DNA from: Nageia nagi
Taxonomy: Eukaryota > Pinophyta
NCBI GenBank assembly: GCA_050084985.1
Contig: JBITNC010000001.1
Span: 110,236,001 to 110,300,000, forward strand
Length of the DNA stretch: 64,000 nt
Direction: 5' to 3'
Within the stretch, counting starts at the first letter, position 1, and the number at the start of each line of letters is the position of its first letter. The notes under the pieces were generated by a model, which made no database searches, was not told the DNA's origin, and saw only the letters and a list, made by a program, of their open reading frames with translations. Made by a program: the position numbers and the translations under genes. This document shows positions 12,306 to 24,650 of the stretch, in pieces.

Positions 12306-12952
12306 AGACCAAAATTTGGATTTGATTGGAATTTAGTTTTAGGCTACCAATGGCATGTAAAAATCTAAATCTAGGGTGCCATTAGTATATAATTTGATGA
12401 GTCAACAGTAGGAGTCAAAGGGATGTTGATGTGTTGGGTAGAGAATTTTTTTTTAACTTCCATAATTGATGTAAATAAAGTATTTTTGAGGTGATTTGAG
12501 GCTTATTAAAGAGTATACCATCCCCTTTAAGTTTCAATGAATAGGAGTTTGAGAGTTTGAGTGTTAGAATTATAATAGTTTGAAGAAAGACCAAGAGTCA
12601 TTCTAGAATTGTTGTAGTTCTAAGATTATTTCTTCTTATTATAAGAGATTGTAGTAATTGTAGGAGATTGCATTGCCATTATGTAGATGGTATTTCTCTA
12701 TGGATATAATATTGTAATGTACATAGAAAATGAGAAGAGAAGGCCCTAATTCCATGCTTGATTAGCCCACATTAGGTGAACTAGGGTAAAATCATTATGT
12801 TGATCTTGTTGTGTGTTTGAGATTGGTAGTTTATGATTCACATTGTACAACTTTCAATTTTATATGTAATTTTGTATGATGATTAACTATTTTAATTCAA
12901 ATATGTAAGTGAGGATCCGAGTATGCTATAAGCCTCTGGTGATTATGGATCA
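12292..12952 (+). repeat. 3' LTR of G1
   Basis: Matches the 5' LTR (7143-7810) throughout, with many substitutions and small indels. A purine-rich run (AAAGGAAAAAAG, about 12261-12272) lies about 20 bp upstream; that is farther than usual for a polypurine tract, so either the LTR begins slightly earlier than the visible homology or the tract has decayed. Confidence 0.85.
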
Positions 12953-13380
12953 TGCATGTCAAAGATGACCATCTTAATAAGAAAATTAGAATTTCAAATA
13001 ATTTCAAAAATATATATATTTCACAAATAAAATAATAATTTTAAAAATATCATTTTTATTTTGCAATCCACATATATTTGCATATCACTAAAACTAACAT
13101 GTAAAAAAATATTGATATTTCACAAATGAAAGAATAATTTATAAAATATCATTTTTATTTTGTAGTCTATTTATAGTAGCATATCACTAAAAATAATATT
13201 TAAGAAAATATTCAATAATAGTTAGATTATTATTGGCTTAAACATGATGACCATCAAATATAAATCTATCTATTAAATTACAAATGACTATATTCAAAAG
13301 AACAAAAAGCTACATAGGTTAAATTTCATGAATTTGAAATAAATTTTGATAAGTTACTTGATAATATTTCTATGCATATT
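12953..13380. other. AT-rich spacer with a 99-bp direct repeat
   Basis: Nothing coding was seen. Two head-to-tail units of about 99 bp, at roughly 13019-13117 and 13118-13215, share TTTCACAAAT, ATATCATTTTTATTTTG and GCATATCACTAAAA. They may be a subterminal repeat of the neighbouring hAT-like relic, but no terminal inverted repeat was identified. Confidence 0.5.
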
Positions 13381-16185
13381 TGAATTTTGAGATATCATCA
13401 TATGATTATCTTCATCATTTTGATTATCTTCATCATTAGTTTGACATTTTTTCTCACTGCTATTGATTTCCAATATGCTACTACTCTATCATATGGAAAC
13501 TTGTCAATATCATAAGAATTGATATATAATAGTAAATTAAGCTCCAAATTTTTATCTAACCTATTTCAAAGTTTGTTTTTCACAAGTGATAATACCCTAA
13601 ACACTCTATCATATTCGATATATCCAAGAATCATTATTTGCATAATTTATATAAACTAAACTACTCACCCATAGAACTTTGTAAAACTTTTTGGGATATA
13701 ATTTTTTTCATAAATGATAGTTAAAACTATTTTTGATGGATCTATTAGATTTAGATATTGGTAAACCATGGTGGTTACAAAGAATCATGATTGTTCAATC
13801 ATCTTTCTTTTATTCATAATACCTAATATGTCAACTTCATTTCCCTCAAATCTTGTGACAAATGATTAACAAGAACACCAATGTGTTTGCTAAATGATTT
13901 TCTTATTAATCTATATTCTGAAATAGGATCCTGTAATAATGATTTTACCACATCCATTACCTCAAGTAGATCATATCTATGAAACCTTTCTTTAATTTCA
14001 CTTGTCAATGTATTTGATATGCTCCTTAATTTTCTTCTTGTGTTAGTAATAGCCAAATCAAATCTATTCGTTGTTATATGAACTTTTCAAATTTTATCTT
14101 CAAAGAAGTCTATACATATTTCATAATAATACACATGTATCTAATTTCCATGAATATAAATACATACATCTTCTATAATATTAAATTTTAAAAAATTGTT
14201 TGGATCTTTGTACTTTGTAAGGACTTTCCAATCTTCAAATAATGAATTAGTAAAATTACTCTCATACAACTTATCAATTTGTAAATAGATATATTTTCTC
14301 ATTTAAAAAAAAATCAATAATATAAATATACCTTTTTTAAGCTAATTTTATCTAAAGATTCATTTTGTATAACATAGGAAAAATACCACATAACATTAGC
14401 GAAGTCTATAAATTTCTCATTTGAAAAAGCACATCTTTGGTTCTATTTATTTCTCTACTATTTTTATACATAGACCTTGTTAGAGATTTATACTCTTTGA
14501 ACATCCTCTCAATAGGATTATACATTGAAATATATCTTATATATATATCCTTTAGCATCTTCATACAATCAATAATTCCTATTACAAACTCTCAAAACTT
14601 TGTAACTCATTTGGAGCTATTCATAAAATAAGAATAAACTTCACAAAATAGACCTTCAACTTGTGCAAGATTTTTGCATACTCTTATAATTTTATAAGCA
14701 GGATTTAGTCTATGTTCCATGTAATGAATGGGTATCAAGTATGGGGCTACTATTATTTGAAGTCATACATGAATACCATTTCTATTCCCTTGGATTATAA
14801 TAGCTCCATTTGCTCCTACACATATTCACTTTGTTGTAATTTCAATGTCATCCATATTAGCAACTTCTTTCAAAATTTTAATAACAAGATTGTAGAGATT
14901 CTTAGAATTATAGTTTTTTACCATTTTATGAAGTTTAAGTAGGTGTGGTTGTCTCAAATAACCATCAAATGTGTAAACATGCATGCATTTCCAAGAAGTG
15001 TTATCAACAACAACAACATCATTAATAAAAAGTGAAATGAATTTGGCTTTTTTCATTTTTTTATCTCAAATCATCAATTTCTACTAGACCCTTTGACATC
15101 TCCCAACCACTTCTATATGAACAATAAGGATTAAGAAGTTTTAAACATTTTCAGGTTTAAATAAGGTCTTGTAGTCAATAAAATCAATCATAGGTATAAC
15201 CCTTTTTTAAAATTTTAAATATCATAGAAAACTAATAGGTCTTAAAAACTAAAATAATGTTTTATTATTTTTCAAATTGAATTGTTATGGTTCTGCTCAT
15301 ATCTTCAAGGTATTTTTTATCTCTTTTGAAATTCAAAAAATTCATCATAATATCTCTTATGTGCACAAGTCAATGCATCCCTCTTTTGTCTCTCTTTTTT
15401 AATGTTCCCATCTTTATCTTTAACTTGAATATATACTTTTATACAACATTTTTCAATTGTATCCCTCTCAAGTTACATTTTGCATTCTCTACCAAATTTA
15501 TACGAATAAGAAATACATCAACACTTTGTTATTTGATTATTACCATTTTTGGCTATACTATTTCAATAAATTCATATTTTGAAGATTATTCATCCCTAAA
15601 TGATCTTTCAATAGCCCACATGCTATTTCTTTTCCTAATTCTCTTAGAATATTATAAACTATAAGGAGTATGTGTAGAATTTTGGTCTTCACTAGATTCA
15701 TTATTTGGAGTATTCTCTACCTCAATTTAAACCAATTTCAAATATGGAATATCATTCATATACTAATCAATTAATAGTTAATATATTCTACAATCATAAA
15801 TATCTTCCATTTGATATTGGTGAGGTTTAAGATTTGTAATATTTTGTGCATTGATAATTAATATATTAAATTCAAATTTTACTTTCATAATTTAAAATAG
15901 TGTAAAAAAAGATTGATTAGTAGGGCACCTATAATTTGTTAATGTTGACTTTTAGGTTGGTGAGGTTCAGGATTTGTAGTATTTTTTTGTATTAATAAAT
16001 AATATATCAAATTGAGAATTTAGTTTCACAATTTCAAGAATTATATGAAGAAGAATGATTAGCTATGCACCTAAAATATATCATGGTGTTTATGCTTGAG
16101 ATTAATTTAACAAGTTCAATAACCTTTTACCAATGGAATTTTAGCCTCTATTTCCATTAGCTTTTGATGCCATTTTACCTATGAA
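13380..16185 (-). pseudogene. hAT-like transposase relic
   Basis: Read on the minus strand across many stops and frameshifts, this region resembles the plant hAT-superfamily transposase group that includes ZNF862/DUF4371-like proteins, which excise and reinsert DNA transposons. Recognisable pieces in order are GWEMSKGLVEI (about 15085), AKFISLFINDVVVVDNTSW followed by MHVY (14980-15050, matching the usual FISLS.DEV..VDN.SW), GAIIIQGNRNGI (14790s), the APYLIPIHYMEHRLN block (IHC.AHR.N in intact members, about 14720-14760) and VCKNLAQVEGLFCEVYSYF (about 14640-14690). A C-terminal open piece lies at 13823-14056. The Asp of the DEV motif is retained as Asn-Asp (ND), and the His-Cys pair has decayed. 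No terminal repeats found. Confidence 0.6.
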
Positions 16186-16303
16186 GAATAAAATTAATTT
16201 TATCAATGATATCCATAAAATTAATTCCAAAAATAGTTAATAGTAACAATAATAAAAGTCACCTTTTATTGGCATATTTGCAATGAATACTAGCTAATTG
16301 TAT

Positions 16304-16576
16304 GTAGAAGTCGAGTATTTGTAGGAAAGAGTAAAGAATCTAAAGGAAGAAGTAAAGCACATATAAGAAGAATTCAAGCATTTTCAAAAAGAATTCAAGC
16401 ATCTATAGGAAGAAGTTGATCATCTATAGGAAGAAGTTGAGCATTTATGGGAAGAAATTGAGCATCTACAAGAAGAAGTCAAAAATCTATAGGAAGAAGT
16501 GAAGCATCTATAGGAAGAAGTCAAATGTTTGTAGGAAGAAGTTGAGCATTTATAGAATGAAGTTGAGTGTTTGTTG
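16304..16576 (+). repeat. 21-bp minisatellite encoding a heptad coiled coil
   Basis: Thirteen consecutive 21-bp units follow the plus-strand codon pattern E-E-V-E/K-H-L-x. In frame from an ATG at 16283 the units read as leucine-type heptads; the seventh codon is TAG in seven units, TAA in one and CAA in two, which points to an original Gln codon (CAG/CAA) lost by C-to-T change. Unit length is constant throughout, with no indel. It lies just beyond the start of the hAT-like relic, on the opposite strand. It is either a decayed long coiled-coil protein or a tandem array that only incidentally forms heptads. Confidence 0.85.
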
Positions 16577-17331
16577 AATCTTTATTTTTTTTTCCTTTGA
16601 AGACTTGGGTCCAATTAGTGATTTGCTCAAGAAAAAAAAAATTTATAAAATATAGGCAATTGGGTGTGAATTAGGTGAGGGGTATACTTGGATAATTTAT
16701 ATAAAATATACATTAAAGATATAAAATTTTGGCTAGCTAATTATTAAAAAAATAAACTAGGTAAAATTAGGCTACCTAGCCTAGATCGATGGGCCAAAAA
16801 AAAATAAATTAAAAAATTAAAAATCCTTAAAAATTATGATTTTATGATAAATCTCTGCTATGCATTTACTTGGATATGAATGATGCAAGATATTTAATAA
16901 TTCATAATAATTTTGATATTAATTTGAAAGCTTTACAATCAAAGATGACATTAGTTTTAGGTTCAAATAATTTTATTTTTCTAACATTTCTTCTTTAAAA
17001 TTTTTACATTTTAACTTTTTCTTTCTTATTTTTAATATCATGGTTTTCTTTTGTAAGTTCATCAAAAAAATACAGTTAAGGAAAAAAAGTTTAATTTTTC
17101 CATAATTCATTGTTTCAAGATATAATGGAATTCTCCAATACACATATTGTTTTATAGGGGAGTACTACTTATGAAATACCTAGTTGGGATATGTATTACA
17201 TGGGATTTTTTCTTTTGGGTAAAAAATTTGATTGGTTTAGCCACAAGCAATTTCCATTTCTATGAAGCCAACTATTTGATCACTTTTTATGATGAATTAC
17301 ATTTGGGTATGAAATATATGTAGAATATTAT
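16577..17331. other. AT-rich spacer, nothing recognised
   Basis: No gene, RNA or repeat was recognised between the heptad minisatellite and the solo LTR. Confidence 0.4.
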
Positions 17332-18183
17332 TGTTTATCCAAAAAATAACCTTGCATGCATGTAAAATAAGATATGTTACAACCAACAAAATTCTTTATT
17401 GCTCTTTGGTATGAACCTCAATAATTAGTTTACAATGAAAAATCTCATATCGATTTGTGATGTACAAAAGTACCTTGTATAGTAAAGGATTTTGATTATA
17501 GTGAAGGGAGATATATGCTCCCTCTAGCCTCCTTTGAATGGTTGTTTTAATGTCTACAAGCCTTCAATAGTATCTCCAAACTCTGTAAGAAAATGTTGAT
17601 GATGATATTTGATTGCTTAGTCTTCTTCTTCTTAAACTAGCTACTGTGCACCTGTAAATCTTGCACACATACAAATAGGAAACCAATCAAATATACCTAC
17701 TCACATAGCTAAAATGCATGAAAGTATAATAAAAATACAAGCATGAAAGCATAGAAAAACATAATGCGTTTACTTGCTAAAAATTTGAATGTATTCTAGT
17801 AGAGTAAGGTTGTAATAACTAGGATTCCCTTCTCCTTAGGAGAAGGTTTAGTTTATAGAGTTTTTAGGGTGGCCAAGGTTGCTATTTTGGAGGTAACGAT
17901 TGGAAAAAAAAGCTCATCTAGCCTTGTCATATGTTTTATCTACTTGGGGAAAGCTTTAGGATCAAGGATGAGTCATCCAAGATCTGTTGGTTTGTTTCTT
18001 AGGCACCTAATTTTTCTATATTTTCTTTAACTCTTCTATTTTTAGGATCATTGGTGATTGGATCAAGTTATGGTTGTCTTATATTGCTAGTTATTAGAGG
18101 GTTTTTAACAAACTTTATTATTTGCTTAATTTTTATTCCCTTCTTTCATTTATTGAAAGAGGGTCATTTTTAGGTGTCTATAG
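17332..18183 (-). repeat. Solo LTR of the Tat-like family
   Basis: The sequence starts TGTTTATCCAAAAAATAACC and ends GGGTCATTTTTAGGTGTCTATA, the same ends (in reverse orientation) as the LTRs at 20206-21166 and 41016-41999. No PBS/leader or PPT/internal sequence of the family flanks it, so it is a solo LTR, normally left after recombination between the two LTRs of an element. I saw no target duplication. Confidence 0.8.
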
Positions 18184-19948
18184 TTACGATTCTAATATCA
18201 CATCTTCAATTAATTATGGATAAAAGCTTGAGTGTACAAGAAATTCATGTAAAATTCAAGTTTTAAACTAATTTTTTAAAAATTTAAATGCTTCTTATGT
18301 TATTGAGAAATGTTTTGTATGTTTCATAGGAAAGTGTATCTCTAATGAATAGATATGATAGGTTTGCAAAAGAGCTCATTTATCAAAGCAATTTGATGAT
18401 TATAAGGGTGAGTAGATGATTCAAACATAAAGGATGATATTAAATATGATAAGGATTATATATAAAAGATACCCTACAAAGTGACCAAATGAAAAACTAA
18501 AAAATAAAGAATGGTAAGGTCATTACCAACACCATCTATCCTCAACAAGACATAATAATAGAAAAGTATATATTTTTAACTTTTTTGTATTTTTATGTTG
18601 GAGGTTTCTATTATTATATTTTTGAAACTAAGACCTATTTTTTTTATTTAAGTCAATGTTTTAGGGACATCCCAAAAAATACAAAGCCTCCTTATACTTG
18701 TGATATTTAAATTTTAAATCCCTATTCCTTCTTATGAAATTGTTGACACCTAAAAGTGGTGCCCTTAACATGGTCCCACATAGGTGCATCTTAACATTCA
18801 TATTTAGTCACACTTTATCATAAATTAGCCATATTTCATCTTATTATCACATATTTCTTAGGTTTTATTCTTATTTTTATATTAGGTACACAATAATGAC
18901 TTCAACCTACATATAAGAGGTCAGATGGTGATATCATTCTTAATATAAATGTAAGTATCTCTAACCTAGGGAAATCATGTCAAGATTACATTTTGATAGC
19001 TAGTTCCCTACACTTATGTAATACTACCCCACTATACTAAACCCAAAAAATTTAGACCTTTTTTTTTAATATCCCCTATGTGAGGATCATTATTTATGAA
19101 ACTTATATCCCACATTGATGATATTTTATTATTCTTCATAGTATATCTATATATCATAACCCCTAAATAAGTATGAGGGCATGTTCACCATGCAAGCCTA
19201 CTTCACTTGCATGTGATTTCCCATGATAATCATGCTATAATTTTTTTTGAATAGCATATTCTTTCACATGAGTACACTATTTCAAATTTTAAAATAATTT
19301 TCAATATATAGTCTTGACTAGGTTTGATAGCTCATCAATTCACTTAATAACCTAATCTATAAATCCCATAATTGCTAAACTTATTTATTTAGTATTCTAT
19401 AATTCTTGTCCTTAAGAGTATCATACCTTCTATTTTTATTTATTGCAATATCCTAGGTCCATATTTAAGTCTTATTCTTAATTTAATTCTCTAGTTTGAA
19501 TCATGTGTTTGTTTGTAAACTTATCCTTTGATTTGCTCACTTAGACCCTAACTATTCCTTTCAGAGTGAATTATGTACTTTGACATCCTTACTATTTTTC
19601 ATATGAAAGAAATCTATATATAGGAACACAATTCATTATTTCAATGATCTAGTGAATATTCTCTAGGAAAATCCATTTATAACAATTCAATGAATACATT
19701 ATTGTACCACAATTTGATGCAAAAATATAAATATTATATTAAATAAGATGTAATTAATGTAACTTACCATGATATGTTGGCAATTTTTCTTGGTACCCTC
19801 TTTTTATACATGATTACATATAAATCCCTTATTTCATATATTATATCATGAATACATCAAAATAATGAATTTAATAGTGGTTTATCAATGGTTCTATACA
19901 ATACATAAATTGTGTAAATTACATCCAAGGTGTGCCATTGTGTAGAAG
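18184..19948. other. AT-rich DNA without recognised gene
   Basis: No coding signal was recognised. At 18749 a sequence TGTTGACACCTAAAAGTGGT resembles the LTR start of the Tat-like family (TGTAGACACCTAAAAATGAC) but the following bases do not match, so it may be the edge of a related LTR family. Nothing else stands out. Confidence 0.4.
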
Positions 19949-20205
19949 GTGCACCTACAAATCCTGCACACATACAAATCAAAAACCTATCAAACATACC
20001 TTAACACATAGCTAAAATACATGAAAGTATAATGAAAATATAAGCATGAGAGCATAAAAAAATGTAATACATTTACTCACTAAAAGTCTAAATGTATTTT
20101 AATAGTGTAAGGTTGCAATAACTAGGATTCCCTCCAACATCCATTGGTTTGTTTCCCTCGGCACTTTGATTTTTCTATTTTTTCTATAACTTTCCTATTT
20201 ACAAG
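19949..20205 (-). repeat. Truncated LTR fragment of the Tat-like family
   Basis: This stretch matches 17645-18040 of the solo LTR, including CACACATACAAAT, AGCTAAAAT.CATGAAAGTATAAT and GTAAGGTTG.AATAACTAGGATTCCCT, with an internal deletion, then stops abruptly where a complete LTR of the same family begins at 20206. The simplest reading is that the element array at 20206 inserted into an older LTR copy. Confidence 0.7.
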
Positions 20206-21166
<961 letters not shown>

Positions 21167-21183
21167 TTTTGATCCTTTTTTGA
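21167..21183 (-). promoter_or_regulatory. Polypurine tract of element A
   Basis: On the minus strand CAAAAAAGGATCAAAA directly precedes the LTR start (TGTATACACC). It is an eroded version of the B tract AAAAAAGAGGAAAAA and would prime plus-strand DNA. Confidence 0.6.
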
Positions 21184-22394
21184 AATACTTAACATTTCAT
21201 AAGTGGAGATTATTTCAAAAAACTAAGCCTATCAGAGAGGGGGTGAAATCAAGTCTTAGACTTGTATTTTTTGATCTTAAGTCAAGGTTTCGAGTTAACT
21301 CATTCTCTATGAATAAGTTGAATTTTAGTGATTGGATTATGACTAAATACATTTTTTCATATTTTACATTTTTACACATTTTGAAAATAATAAAGGGTTG
21401 TACTGCAAGGCATAACTTAGGCAATTACCATTATACTATTGTGTTGTGTTAGTAGGATATGGATGAAGTCTTAGATATCAAGTGTATGCCATAACTAGCA
21501 TGTGATAAAGAAGCTTCCTTATGAGTACAACTTTTAATCATTCTACTTTTATCCTAGTGGATAGGTTACTTGATTATCTTGCATAAAAGTTCATCCAATG
21601 ATATTTATTAATCATATTGAAACTCATCCTTTTTTTTGCTAAAAGAAAGGTCATTTTTCAAATTCAAAGTTACCCAAGAGTCTTAATGTTTTTGAAAAAC
21701 CCTCAACTCTAAATTAAGTTTAAAAAATGAAGAACTTATAGTAATTTTGCTTTTGACACATATATTTTTTAATTTTTTGTGGTTTTAATGGTTTTATATT
21801 ATTTTTGATATTTTTTAGGGTAATTTTGATATGAACATCTTTTAAGCACATATGTTTTGTTTGGACTATAATTTTTATTTTTAATGGAGTATTATTGATT
21901 GTTTAAAAGATACATACAAAATTTTACAAATGATATTAATTACTCTATTGTGTTTTGAATTTTCTCATTAATATTTACAATTAATCATATACCTAACTTA
22001 ACTTAAAGAATTTTTGACATACTCCAAAATTTTGTATATTTTTTAGTTTTAATTAGAGACTTTTAATAAAGCACATAGGGAGGGTCCTAGGTATTTCTCT
22101 TATTGAAATACTTGTATAACATATGCATGTTAAGAAAACCTTTCTTTATTCATTTATCTTTTTTTAAAAAGTTTGGGTCACTAGTGATCTAATTATGATC
22201 ATTGGTGATCCTTATAGATCATTGGTGTATGACTTATGATCATCAACATTGAACTACATGGGGTAATAAAAAGAAAAAGTTTTATCTATCACTTTCTAAT
22301 TTGCTTTTTAGTGCCAAGTTAAAGCCTTTGTTGCCCCTACCCCACCATATGAGCATTTGACCCTATACTTCCCATTTTATCATTGATTTGAGCC
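21184..22394 (+). other. Upstream region of the antisense PMD gene in A
   Basis: Aligns with 42016-43147 of element B, so it belongs to the element rather than to host DNA. Small frames at 21180-21452 are short and unrecognised. The most distinctive part is a run of about 20-bp repeats at 22176-22257. As the stretch between the 3' LTR and the ATG of the antisense gene, it is the likely promoter and 5' UTR of that gene. Confidence 0.55.
22176..22257. repeat. About 20-bp tandem repeats with GATCATTGGTGAT core
   Basis: Four units of about 20 bp read TCACTAGTGATCTAATTA, TGATCATTGGTGATCCTTAT, AGATCATTGGTGTATGACTT and ATGATCATCAACATTGAACT. The same core recurs in the LTRs and leader of the family. 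It lies about 140-220 bp upstream of the first ATG of the antisense gene; B has a looser version at 42930-43000. Confidence 0.7.
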
Positions 22395-24650
22395 ATGATG
22401 TTGCCACAAGGATGATCTACACTATGCAAGAGACCCATGAGGGAAGAGGTAGGTTTTAAAACTTGCTTTTAAATTTTTTGCTTATTAATCCATTTTTACT
22501 CTATTTATGAAAAAATGAAAGCCATAGGATGATTAGTAATAGCTTTTACAATTTTATAATCATTCATTTTCTTAGATTAAGCTTGTTTTTTGATATTTGA
22601 CTAAAATTTTAAAACCCCAACCATGGTCATCAGCTAGAGCTAAAGAGTTTCATGATCATTGATATTCGAGTATTGAACATTGGTGATTCTAGATCCCAAT
22701 CATCCAATCATTGGCATTTATATTTAACAATTTTTTTTACAACTTACTTTATCATTAATTATTGTTAGATTTGAGACATCTTCAAGCCTAGAGGTAGATA
22801 TCCTCATATACTCAAGGGTGGCCATATTTTTTTGACTACCAAAGATTAGATTTCTCTTCATTCAATTAGATTTGGAGCTAGGCCCTACATGGGTGCTATT
22901 CACTAGGAATACCCATTATTGGAAATGTTGCTAAAGAGATGGGATTCTTTGATTAGCGCCTTCCATATTCCTATGAGGGAGATGACTATTATGGTATATT
23001 ACATCCATCATCTATACTATTTACCTATTCAAGGTCAATGAATTTAGCATGTGCTAGATCTAAATTCAATACACTTAGATATTGTAGTAGTCTATGGGGT
23101 AAGTGCCATCAATAAAGTCATGGGTGAGATATATTTTGGGGGCCTTCCATACCTTAAGTACTAGAGGAATGACTAGTAGGGTCTCCTTAGAGACTCTTAC
23201 TTGAAAGGGTTGATCCAGTATTATGCTCTTCTAAATACCATTAGTGGGAGATTTCCTTGGTCCTTATTTCTTATAGTGGTTGATATGCTATAGAAGGGGA
23301 CAATATACACTTGGGCTCCCACACTACTAGCCCAAATTTATCAAGAACCATTATTTTATTCTTTATACCATAGGGCCTCATTATTAATTACTATTACTCT
23401 TTAGGTGTGGGCCTATGAGTATATCCATGTAGCTAATCCTTTGGGGCTCCTAGTTACCTATTTTGATACACACATAGCCTATCTTATTGACATCATACAC
23501 TAAAGAGATGATTTTTATACTAATCAGCAATAAGGTGATGGGATGTTTATACTCAAGTTCTTAGTGGTTAATAGATTGATTTATTAGAGGGTTTCTACTT
23601 TGAGCATGTGCATTGTCATTTTGGTTTAGTTCAAGATGTTCCACCAACATCTCTACATTGTTTAAGGGAGAGTGAGCTGCTTGTTGAGTGGATTCCACCC
23701 TTGGTTTATGCAGATCTAGATCCTACATAGGAGGAGATCCTAATGGAGGATACAAGTGTGGATGATGTGGGTATGATAAAGGCCTTTGATTCCTGGTGGT
23801 AGGTATATCTAGAGGCTAAGAAAAGTGATTCATTAGAGCATAAGGTACTTTAGCAAGTAGCTAAACTTAAGGTAGCTATGAAGGTTGGGGAGGAGATAGC
23901 CAAGGAGAGGGCTAAGGAGGTATCTAAGGAGAGGGTTAAGAAGGTAGCTAAGGAGAGGATTAAGGAGGTGATGATGGGTGAGCTAGATGACATAGTTAGT
24001 CAAGAAGAGGAGATTGAGGTAGGTATCTTTGCTAGAGGTGTGAGAGGAGGTGGAGTTCCTCCTCCATAGGTACCTAGTGTTGATGCACTTTTGGGGGATA
24101 TTTATGAGTTGAGATATCAAGTCTCTTAGATTAATGCTTGTATGTATAAATACAAAGCTAAGAGAGATAAATATCATTAAGAGGGATGAGGCTCAAGCCT
24201 TTGCATAGATCAGGGGACCCAGTACATCTATGGGGGTAGCTAGTCAGCCATCAATCTTTGTTTAAGGGATTCTTCAATAAAGGAATTACTACTCCATTGT
24301 ACAAACATGGTTGATAAGGGTACCTTTATATATGCCAAGCATGTTATATCCAATACCCCCCACTACATACATCCTTATGGATGTCTTGGTTTATTAAGTA
24401 CCTAGTGGAGCTTAGCAGATAGCCAATACCTAAGGAAGGGTTGTTAGACTAGTTACATCCCATAATTGTAGTAGGAAAAGTGGAGTCTCTTATCAACATC
24501 TAATGGGTTCATTTAAGATTCGTAGGGTAGCTTAAGTAGTGATTCATATAGGTTTAGTGGGCATCACTTATCCTAAGTAGAGTAGAGCTAGTAGTCCTAC
24601 AGATGGTGAAGAGGGAAACTCTTGAGAGTATTTTAGTGCTAAGGCCACTA
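22395..24650 (+). pseudogene. Antisense plant-mobile-domain (PMD) gene in element A
   Basis: The gene runs against the coding strand of the retroelement, between its extra ORF and the 3' LTR. A short first exon (possible ATGs at 22395, 22398 and 22412; TMQETHEG) ends at a GT donor at 22449; an intron to about 22768 is inferred because B has matching donor and acceptor sites. Exon 2 shows the PMD pattern: LELGPTWV, then LKRWDSLISAFHIPMREMTI (22930-22995, like W....HTFHLP.GEMTI), PWSLFLIVVDML and LLAQIYQEPLFYSL with the following I-T-L-x-V-W-A-Y-E-Y-I segment (23230-23440). A basic/acidic repeat and a coiled-coil C-terminus (LLGDIYELRYQVS, about 24090) follow. PMD proteins are plant-specific nuclear proteins often carried by transposons. 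Frames are broken by stops. No function is proven. Confidence 0.7.
23899..23970 (+). repeat. 24-bp repeat (x3) encoding an 8-residue basic/acidic unit
   Basis: Three units encode AKERAKEV, SKERVKKV and AKERIKEV within an open stretch of 63 codons (23878-24069) of the antisense gene in A. The corresponding part of copy B lacks the repeat, so it expanded in A after the copies separated. The spacing suggests a charged helix. Confidence 0.85.

Larger units (their letters stand above)
7143..12952 (+). mobile_element. Ty3/gypsy LTR retrotransposon G1, full length but decayed
   Basis: A copy-and-paste retroelement of about 5.8 kb with two related LTRs (7143-7810 and 12292-12952), a PBS of the initiator-tRNA-Met type directly after the 5' LTR, and gag, protease, reverse transcriptase, RNase H and integrase remains in Ty3/gypsy order, plus a chromodomain-like tail that runs into the 3' LTR. 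Both LTRs begin TGGAGA and end ATCA by homology. The LTRs differ at many positions by eye, more than those of element C, so the insertion is old. I found no convincing target duplication: ATGCT precedes the element and TGCAT follows it. Every open frame is interrupted. Confidence 0.88.

Noticed and set aside
18749-18775. Possible LTR start TGTTGACACCTAAAAGTGG
   Set aside because: It resembles the family LTR start for about 15 bases only, and I found no matching second end.
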